Below, in pieces: positions 39,601 through 49,900 of a DNA stretch of 60,050 nt; the stretch's first letter is position 1; every line of letters starts with the position of its first letter. The notes under the pieces were generated by a model. That model worked only from the letters and a program-made list of their open reading frames with translations, did not search any database and was not told the DNA's origin. The DNA is taken from NCBI GenBank assembly GCA_946803715.1, contig CAMPET010000304.1:1-60050 (forward strand), written 5' to 3'. This stretch comes from Beroe ovata (lineage: Eukaryota > Ctenophora > Nuda > Beroida > Beroidae). The position numbers were made by a program, and so were the translations under genes.

Positions 39601-40906
39601 TTTCAATGTTTCAACAATCATGATATCATGAAGATGATCGGGAATAAGTCATCGTTTTGTTTCCATTTTTTGAACACCAATCTCCAAACACTCTCCCCAG
39701 GTCATCCAATACAGACTCTGATAGTGATGTCAACAATTATCTGTGAAATTGGGTTTGTCTTCGGGTGTTTCTTCCTAGTGGGTCTCGAGCTGGGTGCTGT
39801 AGAGGTGAGAATGCACACACACATGCTTTCTATCACGTTTTTTCTATCACGTGTTTTCCATCACGTGATCCCTTTAATAACGTGTCTCTTCGGTCTTCTT
39901 CATATAACATTTTCTCTAAGCTATGGTGAGAAGAAATCGTAAGAAAAATGAATATAAAACCATCAATTTCGTGACAAATAGCACTCAACACTATTCCTCA
40001 ATGCACAACACGACAATTCCTCATTATGCACAAACAAACAATTCTGAATAGATAATATTCTATCAATTTGTCAGGCGATATCACTGGCAATCCTGGTTGG
40101 TACATCGGTTGACTACTGTGTACACCTGGTTGAGGGGTATCGGATAGCTGGGGAGTCACAGCCCCCAGACAAGTGGGATGGAACTATACGGGGTAAACTG
40201 GGGGAGTTTGTGAATTAATAAGGAATTCCAACTATAGGAATATTGATTTGAGACTTGCTCACTTTCATCGAGTTGTTACTTTTTGCAATCTTGCCTCTTT
40301 AACTCGTTTCTACTCCTCAGCTTGGAGACTAAGACACGCCCTCAATCATATAGGTGTACCAATTGTCAGCAGTGCTATAACCACTGTCCTCGCTGCTGCA
40401 ACGCTATCACTCACTCAGATACAGGTAATCGGTTTTAACCGGTTTTAACAATTTCGGTAGATCTAACCAACCTTTTTTTTGTTTTTCAGTAGATCATGAA
40501 ACCAACCATGTTTTTTAATGTTTTTGAGTTCTCTTTCTTTCATATAATTCATCTAAAACTCCCCCAGATGTTTTCCCGATTTGGGAAGATTCTCGCCCTC
40601 ACCATGACACTCAGCCTAGTCTATACCCTCTTCATGGCCGGTTCACTACTCGCCGTGTTTGCTCCTACCAAATTTGTTGGTAAGTTGGAAAATTGCCAGG
40701 TGCCCGATCGATGTTTAGAAATGGACTCCTGCCAATAACTTCGCAATGAATTGTTAATCTTGCTGATTATTCTCGACAGATGACGAATTTCCTCTATTTC
40801 AGGATCTAAGAAGTCTTCCCTCCGCGGCCTTATCATTGCTGTTGTTTTGACCTGTGCTGTTATTCCCCTACCCCTTTATCTATTCAAAGAGGCCATCATC
40901 TGTTAA
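29105..40906 (+). CDS. DISP: Dispatched-like RND transporter with sterol-sensing domain
   Basis: A multipass protein of about 1250 aa; Dispatched releases lipid-modified Hedgehog ligands. Exons: 29105-30367, 30465-30600, 30760-30871, 31062-31163, 31468-31546, 32465-32717, 33016-33115, 33552-33617, 34458-34566, 34798-34948, 35166-35261, 35393-35494, 37619-37698, 37836-37946, 38192-38341, 38918-38976, 39174-39304, 39449-39549, 39701-39804, 40075-40192, 40321-40424, 40568-40679 and 40803-40906. Phases close everywhere except 32717 to 33016, where a micro-exon or another boundary must be missing. The first helix is PLGTFIYLLCLTFLIVLLSS. Transporter motif GIGVDDAFVFIDTYKQ (residues 390-405) has the two aspartates used in proton or sodium relay; its partner AISLAILVGTSVDYCVHL lies in exon 40075. 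Exons 31062-35494 encode a hydrophilic loop, poorly conserved. Confidence 0.9.
31668..31870 (+). repeat. intronic duplication, left copy (Dispatched intron 5)
   Basis: CGAATCTGGAGGAATTTCTAAGC to AATCGGACAAAAAAATTTC is repeated at 32211-32447 with about 85 to 90 percent identity by eye, same orientation, 340 bp apart. The shared block includes GATCGGGAATCGATTCAGCGTCC. The right copy has an extra AATACATAGGAATACAT tandem. The left copy carries GTCACGTGAC, mutated to GTCACACGAC in the right copy. Confidence 0.85.
32211..32447 (+). repeat. intronic duplication, right copy, ending 17 bp before a Dispatched acceptor
   Basis: The counterpart of 31668-31870. It ends immediately upstream of the TGTGTCAG acceptor of exon 32465-32717, so any lariat branch point of that intron lies inside or next to the repeat. 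Confidence 0.85.
32735..32872 (+). repeat. 22-bp minisatellite, about six copies
   Basis: The unit GTGTTCTCATTACTTCATTATA is repeated about six times, with a few changes (CATAACTTC, loss of one A). It starts 18 bp after the donor of the Dispatched exon ending at 32717. Confidence 0.92.
33106..33420 (+). repeat. imperfect tandem duplication carrying copies of a splice donor
   Basis: Blocks such as CTTGTATGGTGAGTATCAAA, TTGTCATACACGAGCTACAC and AGATCGGAAATTGTAGATCTGTG recur three to four times. The first block overlaps the real donor of exon 33016-33115 (CTTGTCTG|GTGAGTATC), so GTGAGTATC-type donor copies lie downstream. Confidence 0.8.
36415..36558. other. assembly gap (144 N) inside a TG microsatellite
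   Basis: The run of N is bracketed by (TG)n on both sides (36398-36414 and 36559-36621) within a Dispatched intron. True length is unknown, and no frame across it is meaningful. Confidence 0.98.
37947..38060 (+). repeat. GTGAGTGTAGTGTGGG-type tandem starting at a splice donor
   Basis: Five to six degenerate copies of a GTGAGTGTAGTGTGGG-like unit begin exactly at the donor GTGAGT of the Dispatched exon ending at 37946. Several copies are donor-like themselves. Confidence 0.75.
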
Positions 40907-41883
40907 CAGAGCGATGACAAGGTGATAGATGTGCGATGACATCATTGGAATGGGTTTAATGGACATGACGAGAAAAGCAGTTGTTATAGACTAACAGATT
41001 CCTTCAAATGATCGTGCAAGGAAATATTTCACTTAAGATGGACACATTTTTCATCCAGTTATTTGTTAACAGTTTTCATATCCACCCACCTTGTTGTACG
41101 GTCAATCTCTTTGAATCTAAATGACCGGATTTTTTTTACCATGAAAGAAGTTTTGTGTAAAATTTGTTCTAGATATTTAAAGATTTATGTTCGAGGCAGC
41201 TTTTTCGCTGATTTATTATGAATAGAGAGGAATTATATAATCTCATCAGCAGTTTAAGTTATGTTTATCAAAACAGTTTACACTCTATGTTCTAGCGTTT
41301 CTGATCTAACATTTCTGTACTTTGTTTTAACGGATGGCAACTTTATCATTGTACTTTTGGCAGACTCGTTTCAGATTCACTCATACATGCATCTATGTTC
41401 AATCAGGGTAATCATTTATAACACCAGTCATTAATCTGATAAACTTGAATCCAATATTTGAATTGCATTTTCACACTCTGTTTCTACTTTCTAGCGATGA
41501 ATATTGGATATAAGGGAATTTTAAATCGGGATGGCTGTTACGACACTGGCTTATATGCCATTCACACTTTGTATATTTGATTAGAATTGTTATTTTTAAT
41601 TTCATTTATTATATCGAGACCCGATAAAAAATAGTTGTTTTAATTGGTCCTAGCGAAGAAACTGACGCACAATCAGACAGTGAAATTCCTGACAAGAATT
41701 GAGGTAATAGCTGTGCAAACTTGAGAACTGTGTATATTGAGCAAAGCTTTACACAAGAGTATTTACACTGTCCTTGCACACCCATTGCCGCAGTTTATCT
41801 TCACTTTGAATTGTGAGTTCTCCCTTCCTTTTTGAAAGTAGCGCTAGCTGGTGACCGTGTCATTCCCCTACCCCTGCTATATC
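40907..41883. other. Dispatched 3' UTR and spacer
   Basis: AT-rich sequence without a coding signal between the Dispatched stop and the start of the small acidic-protein gene. Confidence 0.5.
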
Positions 41884-43239
41884 ATGTCCACTTGGAGCAG
41901 TATTGATAAAAAGGTAGGGATGCAATTTCACGTATGCATTGGGACAAAACGGGCTCAGCCGGGATTTGAACCCGGGACCTCTCGCACCCAAAGCGAGAAT
42001 CATACCCCTAGACCACTAAGCCATGACTCAATTAAATTCTTTTAAGGGAAATTTTTTCTCAACTGGTCCCATTTCCCCTCTCCCCCGTGGAATATATGCG
42101 ATTCGATATACTGCAGAATTAATATTTAAAACACGGCTTAGTGGTCTAGGGGTATGATTCTCGCTTTGGGTGCGAGAGGTCCCGGGTTCAAATCCCGGCT
42201 AAGCCCGATTTTGTTCCATTGTTGAGTCAAACATTTTGCAAATAAAACGTCAGAATGGTACAATTTTTCTATGAATTTCACTCAAATTGTTCATGTTTAG
42301 CAATTTTTATTTGCGTTATGTGCACCCCTCATCGCCTGTGTAATAAACTGACATGCTTTCGTGTGCAATGCTCCTTCAAAACATGTTAAAATATTAAACG
42401 TTTAATTTCATTTTGGTCGTAGCGGACTTGGCCGAGTGGTTAAGGCGATTGACTAGAAATCAATTGGGCTATGCCCGCGTAGGTTCGAATCCTACAGTTC
42501 GCGAACTTTTTTTACTTCAAAACCCGACAAATGTATTGTAAACTATGTATGTAGTATAGTGTATAGGTATTGTATGATGTATACTCTTGTAAAATGACCC
42601 TCAATATATTTTGCTATACAATCTACACTTTCAGTTGACAAAAACCGAAGAGGAAATCCAGAAAATGGTAAGAGTTTACAACATTCGTTGCCCCTAAGCA
42701 TTCAGTTCATTCCTAAACCCAATTAGGACTTGTTGCTTTTCAATTTACCTCATATTCTCTTGTTTTAAGACGGCAGAAGCTAAAGAACTTCTCGAGAAAG
42801 CACAGCAAATGGGCGTGAGTATCCTCCATGCACCTCATTTAATTAAGGGACAATCTCATAAACTGAGCCAAATATCTGCTATCTGAGGGACCCACTGAGA
42901 CAGGATCCTGTTTCAGGAAGACTTCGGAGAAGACTCTAATCATGATGAGGAATTTGAAAGTATTGATATCGAGTCGGATGATAACACTTTTGACTTGATA
43001 GGAGATGAGAATATTGAGTTGGCTAGTATTCACTCTGAGGTTTTCAATTGGCTGGTTTATGAGATTGTCCCAATCTTTGAGACACTTTTGAAAAACGTCT
43101 CAATCTCGAAATAAGTCACTCATGATTGCCTCCTCGTCAGGGAGTGACGCCACCGAAAGCGGCAGCTGTTGAGACGGGAATGTTTTCAGCGTTTGTAGCG
43201 AGTATGGACGAGCTAGTGGATGATTTGAGTTGGAAATGA
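41884..43239 (+). CDS. small acidic protein of unknown function (109 aa, five exons)
   Basis: I did not recognise this family. Exons: 41884-41913 (MSTWSSIDKK), 42635-42667 (LTKTEEEIQKM), 42770-42814 (TAEAKELLEKAQQMG), 42917-43039 and 43141-43239. Every intron is phase 0 and the splice signals are good, except the purine-rich acceptor TTTTAAG of exon 3. The product starts with a charged helix or coiled coil (about residues 10-36). A very acidic segment follows (EEFESIDIESDDNTFDLIGD), then a conserved-looking C-terminus, MFSAFVASMDELVDDLSWK. There is no signal peptide or membrane segment. Intron 1 (41914-42634) carries three tRNA genes. The model is my own assembly; the very short exons 1 to 3 are the least certain. 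Confidence 0.62.
41951..42022 (-). tRNA. tRNA-Pro (anticodon TGG)
   Basis: 72 nt reading GGCTTAGTGGTCTAGGGGTA on the minus strand, with anticodon stem-loop CTCGC-TTTGGGT-GCGAG and T-arm GGTTCAAATCC. The acceptor stem GGCTTAG/CTGAGCC pairs with one G-U. A TTTT terminator (GTTTTGTCCC) follows. It is antisense within intron 1 of the small acidic-protein gene. Confidence 0.96.
42135..42206 (+). tRNA. tRNA-Pro (anticodon TGG), inverted partner
   Basis: Nearly identical to the minus-strand copy 112 bp away, differing in the 3' acceptor strand (CTAAGCC, fully paired with GGCTTAG). A- and B-boxes are intact, and a GATTTTG terminator follows. Confidence 0.97.
42422..42503 (+). tRNA. tRNA-Ser (anticodon AGA)
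   Basis: 82 nt with the long variable arm of serine tRNA (TTGGGCTATGCCCGCGT). The anticodon loop is CTAGAAA between TTGA and TCAA. Acceptor stem GCGGACT/AGTTCGC has one G-U pair, with B-box GGTTCGAATCC. A TTTTTTT terminator lies right after the discriminator. Confidence 0.97.
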
Positions 43240-43935
43240 GCCAAGAAATACTTGTACATAACATTAACGTAGTCACACCCTAAAATTATATTTTTCACTG
43301 ACTAGCCTTACATCGAGATCGAATGAAACAACTTAGTTGAGTATTCAAAACATAGAATACGATATAAAAGCATATTCAAACTATACTGTTTGTATTTATA
43401 TTGTAACAAAACAATTCTGTCCCAAGATTTCCAACCAAACAAAGTGAATATTTTTGTCCAAAAGTTGAACGAAATGGCAGTTCCGACTTAAACGGGAACA
43501 ATGCCACGCTTTTCCTTTTCATCCATGAAACTTAACTGAAGCTACAGAAGTATTTCATATGCTAAACTTAAAGTTATATAAATTGAATTAATAATTTACA
43601 TAAATTTAAACAATTCTCAAATATAAATATTAGCAATCGCAAAGATAATAAAGCAATAAACTAGACACGGAGTATTTACTATAGTTCTGTTCGCATGGAG
43701 TTAACAGTGGCAACAAACTGTTAACATCACTCGACATGCACCACTGTAACAACCAAACCTGAAAACACAACACTAACGATGACCAAACGAAATCAAACTC
43801 AAAGATAGCCAACTCGAAAGAACGACAATATAGTGCTGTACGTACAATAACTGTCTTCACCATTTATTCTTCCCCCGTTTTTTTTGTCCACAGTTTTCGA
43901 TCTTCTCTCTCAATTCCCCTCCTCACCTCCCCTCC
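43240..43935. other. convergent 3' spacer
   Basis: AT-rich sequence between the small acidic-protein gene (plus) and the 3' end of the forkhead gene (minus). It presumably holds both 3' UTRs. Nothing else is recognised. Confidence 0.5.
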
Positions 43936-46900
43936 TCACTTCATTTCACTGTCCAGGGAGCGTCGGGTTGGCGTTTCCCTCACCCTCGCACATTTCGGAC
44001 TCTCCAAATCAAAGACAAGGGAACTCCCTTCCTCCTCAGTCAGATACTGTCTGAGTGGAGTTGTGGAACACACCTCTCCCTCCGTTATAAACTGGTTGAT
44101 CATCTCGGCGATATTGTCACTCTTCTCTTCCCCACCCCGTGATTCGTTCAGCTCGTCTGTTGCCATAGCAACAATGCTTGGACGAGGTTCTTCCTCTCGT
44201 TCTATCTTGATGACGTCACCCTCGACTTGGATTGGTGGTGTCATCTCGGGAACGGTGTCAGCCGGTGCAGGCTGCTTGGGTTGGAGAATGGTGTATCGAG
44301 GACTGCTGGGAAAGTGTTTCTCCTCTTCCTTTGTCGATGGTGTCATCACTTGATCTGTGTGCATGTTGGTGTCAGCTTGCACTTCACCGCCCTGGTAGAC
44401 CTCACTTGTGCTAATTTCCACTTGGCTACCCACACTCTCGTCCCCCAGCGAGGTTGAGTAGTAGACAGGGTGTCTATCACAATCCATGAACCACAAACTC
44501 GACCTCCCACCGCCACTCTCTTCCTCCCTGGGTTCACTTTTCACCGGGTCTCGATTCTCGTCTCCATACTCCTCCTCCTTCACAGCTCGAATACAGGATG
44601 GCGCTGACGATACCATAGCTCCAGAATCCATGAAATGGGAGAGATTCGACATCATTTCGTGCTCCTCATACGACATGAGAAAGGGAGCAGGTTGGTAACT
44701 CCCTCCTTCGTTCCCACCCACTCCCCCTGCCGCTTGTCGTCCAAAACTAAACTCCGGAGGAGAGCTCCACGCGTCGTGTACCTTGTTGTTATGGAGGGGG
44801 GTGGAGCAGACCATGGATCGTGGAGTATCGAGTTTGGGGGAGTTTTGGGAACAGCAAGTGTCCGTGAGTGAGGAATACCCGCTCTCGTAGGAGCTACTCC
44901 CAGGGGAGAGGGAGGAGTTGTGGATGCTTGTGGTGGGGGGAGAGGAGGAGGTAGAGGAGGTGTGGAACAGCTGGTTCAGGTTCATCAGAGAGGTGCCCGT
45001 GGGTGAGGTGATCGAGTCACGGCGTGATTCTTTCCGACCAACCTGAGACAAAACGGTGTGTGAAAAGAGTTCTTCTAATCGAGATGAAAGATGGGAAATG
45101 AAGCGTGCACAGAACTTTTCATTTCTCACCTTGGACAGAATGTTTGGGCGAGATCTGACCCCAGGATCGGCTTCCCACGCCTTCCTCTCTTTTGGTGAGA
45201 CTGTGGACCGATTGTACGGATGTTGTCGCAGAGGTTGTTGTGGTGTCCGGTTATGTACCCGCGACACACTGGTCGTGAGCGGGACATGCATCACGTGCTG
45301 AGGCGCAGTGCGCGGCACAAGCTGCGACACATTGTGAAACACGTGCTGAGTACGCGACATGTGCTGGGGTCGTGACACGTGTCTTGACACGTGCTGTGCA
45401 CGTGATATGTGTTGAGGGAGTTGTTGGAGGTGATGGAGATGTCGGGGTGGGGTCACACAGAATGTTCTCTTGGCGTACGAGGGCGGTTCACCGTTCTGTG
45501 GGGAAGAAGAGGGGGTTAGAATATAACATTATCTTGCATGGGTTGGGTGAAATGGTTTGGTTTTCAAGGACAGTATAGAGGTGGGGTTGATAGTTGAGGT
45601 TTTAGGACAAACACCAGTTTTCTCACATCTTAATAATGATAAGCTTCGTGTTTTGGAGGTTCATCAACTGTCAGTTCACTCATTTGTATCAGGATGAACG
45701 AAGACACAATTCAATTAAACCCTCCCTAGTCAGTGGTCATCTCCAATGACATAGTGACTGACATAACTTGATAACGGTCTACGTATCCAGAACAACAAAC
45801 ATTGATCTCGTTTAGAGAAAGCTATGTTTAGTCATTGTTTTGATCCCAGTTCTTCGCATACAGCTATAACAGAATAACAGAATGCCCCGAAATTCAGAAT
45901 GAACAATAACGTGCACCCAAAATAAGGATCAAATCAGGAGTGCAACCCTTGCTTTCTATAGATGCTTTACGTCGGTATCTATTTTCATTCAGGAGAAATC
46001 ATTTGGCTCATCTTACAACACGACCCTTAGCTAAGTGCTAGAACTCAAAGCAGGGCAAGTCAAATTTTGAATGTTCTAAATTTAGCATGATATGGTATAA
46101 TATGATGCCATGATGGTTTGTAATTTGAAGGTGCCGCGGAATCGCGCGCGCGCGATTATCATTGCTGTGCGCGCCACCTCCCTGATACACTAGATGACAA
46201 AACTGGAACTTCTTACCACGAAAGTCGATTCGGCGTGAAGAAATATCGCGCGCTACGTCAATGCGTTGCAGCAGTCACATGATGAAATTCCATCTGTTTT
46301 TTCCACTATCTCTCCCAAAAATTATCTCTGCCAAGCAGAACTAATTTTCTAACCTGGCTTGCTTCCCACTTACCTAAGAAATCCAACCCGTAAAACTCGA
46401 GTCCACCAAAAACTCGAGATAAGGAAAATTTGATAAGGAACCGTTGATGCTTTACATTTGTGTCAAATTATGAAAATTTCACGCAGAATTTTAGCAGAAT
46501 GAATTTCAATGAATGGTTGTAAGTGTGATAGAGATATTTAATGTCCGAGTATTGAATGACTACTTGACATGACGAATTTGGCATCATAAGGATCGGTTTA
46601 CAATACACTACAATATTTGAATTTGAAGTGGTGTCAGTGGAAGTTAAGTGGTGTGTGAGAGCAGTAATGTCTGGAAAAGTCAAAAGTGGTGTCAATGCAG
46701 AGCTTCACCAGTGAAAATCGGTGTCAAGAGACTAAAGCCGAGTCTTCCAAACCAACAAGACAATTCATCCACAAAAGTGAAGTGAGAATTTGAACTTTAC
46801 TTCACTCTCTTACAGCACACATGCATGCCACCAGTTACCACTAATACACACCACGTACTAATTCTTCACCAAAAACACACCTACTGTTTCTCTAGTTCTA

Positions 46901-49900
46901 GCATTTCCTACAATTGGTATTTCTTCTCCTCGAATATATGAGTGCATGATTTGATATGGCATTTCGAAATCTTCTTATTTCAAGCTCTGATTCAGTGAAA
47001 TTCTGGAGATATCACTAATTGATCTCTATAGCTATTTCCCAAATAGTGAATTGTCAGTTAAAAAAACGGTTACAACGAAATTGGATTAACCCCATTTCCT
47101 CATCCCCTAGTAAAGGTTATTATCACCAGGATTCAAACGACGTGCATTTTTCCGCTAATCAGTTTACAAGCCAGACTTCAATAATATTTCCCCGGATAGA
47201 GTTTCATGGGTGAGTCCTACTTTTCACGGAAAAAACATCTGTATTCCGTACGTAACACAATATGTATAGTAGGTACGTCATGGCATGTCATTATCCATCA
47301 AAAAATGGCAAGGATCTGTGATAATTATTACCCAGGTATCATTATCGATAGTAGTAAGTGTCTGGGTGGAAATATGAGTCTCTAGGATGCTGGTATAATT
47401 GAAATCTCATGGTAATTAGGACTGTCACGTGTAATTATCAGATGACAATTACAACGGTCGGATATGGTCTGGGGGTAAAGGAGGGGGAGGATTGACAATC
47501 CTCAATACATCACCGAGGATAAGACATTCCTCATTTGACATTTCTGTCATTCGGACGAATTCTGACACATGGTTCTCACATGGTTCTCACTTGGTTCTCA
47601 ACAGGACATAATTTTGAGTTTGAACTTCAATGATCATTTTCAACTGTCAATCAGTGATCAGCTGGTGCATGCATAATTCGTTCACTTGTTGTGAGAAAAC
47701 TAATTAACTTCATGCTAGCAATTATAGTCGAGCTGTGCAAGACACTTTACTACAAGGGGCAGATTTTTCACAGTTATTCTAATGATCGATTAGTTCTAAT
47801 GATAATGAGGTGAGCATGTGTGAGCGATTATGTAATGAGGAAATTGTTGACTGTCGGCATCGGTCAAAGGAGAAGTGATTAAGGTGAATACACCTTTCGA
47901 TGAACGACCTAAATCCTACCGTTCGCTAGTTATCGGACTTCTGAAGTCCATTCATAGACAGTTCATTCTAGCCGTGGAAAAGTGATGCCTATCGTATCTA
48001 CATTCTGTGATTTCCGACAGTGAAATCAATTACTGATCATTCACATCCATTCACACACAGTACACACATACACTGTACACAGTACACACAGACACACACA
48101 ACTCATACACAAAACGCACACTTACACACAGAAACACAGACACACGCACACACACAAAAACTGAAACACACATACATACGCAAAACGCACACTTACACAC
48201 ACATCGCTCGTCTCGCCAGATGGCGACATACGAACAAAGCTAAGTCCGAGCAGGTGCTATATGATAAATGCCGTGCAGTACTAATAAGAACAAGAGTTCC
48301 TATTATTATAGTTCGTAACATCTTCCCCCTCCCCTACCCCCTCTCACTCACACAGTTCACACATTTCCATTGTGTGTGGGGGTTGGGTGGGCCTAACCTA
48401 GCCGGAGGGGTTTCAAAGTTGGGACATGCTGCAATAGTGCTGCAATAGTGCTGCATGTGTTTATTAATTGATTGATTGGGGGAGGACGTGTGTTGAAATA
48501 TCTCAGAGTTGAAACTGAAACATTACCCGATGATACCAAACGGTGTATCTAAACGCAAAATCGTATTGTACTTTAAATAAGTAACTGAATTTGGGTTCAA
48601 GATTTCTTTCAAGGATCTCCGAAAAGGGAAGAATATCTCACACTAACCGGAACACGCGCTAATCTGGGCCGTTTCGGTTGAAGACACAACAACCAGTCCT
48701 CCTCGGTCATTCTCCGGTCTAAAGCCCAGAACGAGCCCTTGGACTTGAGACTTGCAGGTGGGGCTTCCTTCACGAATATCTTGTGTAGGGAGAGGTTGTG
48801 CCGGATAGAACTCTGAAAAAGAGTGGAGGTGTGTGGGTGCAAGGTTTTGATGTGATATTGACGGACTAATTGAAATCTCCTCGATAAGGTGTCAGTTTGA
48901 CCCCCACCCCATTACAGTTATACAGAGATGGCGGACTATTAATACTCTGTAGAGAGGGAGAGGGAAAAGTAGGGCTGGAACAGTGCATGTCAGTGTGTCA
49001 CGTGACCAGAGCAATGCTTGTCACGTGCCCCCTATACGTCACGTGCGTTGGTAAGCACAGTGACTCTAACTGCTAAATTACCATGGTAACGAATATATAG
49101 ACAGCACACGCTTCATTGACACTTTTGCCAGTGAATCATTATTCATGTGATTTCAAGTGATATCCAAAGTCGCGAAAAGTTTTGGCTACCACGACGAGAG
49201 ATGCTTTCGTGTGCTTCAAATCTCACTTTGGATTTAAATCAAGGAAGATTCTTCATTATGAAATACGATATGATATCATTTGGTGGACACAGTTATGCTC
49301 AATCAGTGGTTCACCTGAAGATTAATAGTTTGTAAAAAAGATAATCAAAAACAGGTTTACCCCCTCCCTTTGATGTCAAATATAGTGTACACGTGGCCGC
49401 AGTATTTAGTTGGTTAAACGACCGCAAGGTTGATTGGTTGTAACACCAATGTCTACTCAACCGCCCCAAGGGTTGATCATGTGACACATAACGTGGTACC
49501 ATGGTTACCACGTGAATACCATGAATAGATGTAACACGTGGTATGAGAGGTAATGTGTACTCTATAATATCATGGGACAATGTGAGGGCTCCCCATAACG
49601 GATCGAAGTCAAGTGGAACTAATCAAATTTCGATAGTAAATCGTGTTTCATTGTATTGTTGGGTGAAATCTACAGTTATGAATCACATGAAGGTGTCAAG
49701 TTGTGGGTAGGTATACGGTAAAATCAGTGGAGTCAGTGGAAAGATGACGCGAAGGTCCATCTCAGCTTATAAGATCACAGCAATGGGAAAATATATATTT
49801 GATATTTGTGCTGTAAAATATATAATTCAATTCAATTCAAAAGGTGCAATGCCAAGGTTGACTTGGCATGTTACAATAAACAAATGAACTCCCCGTTTTT

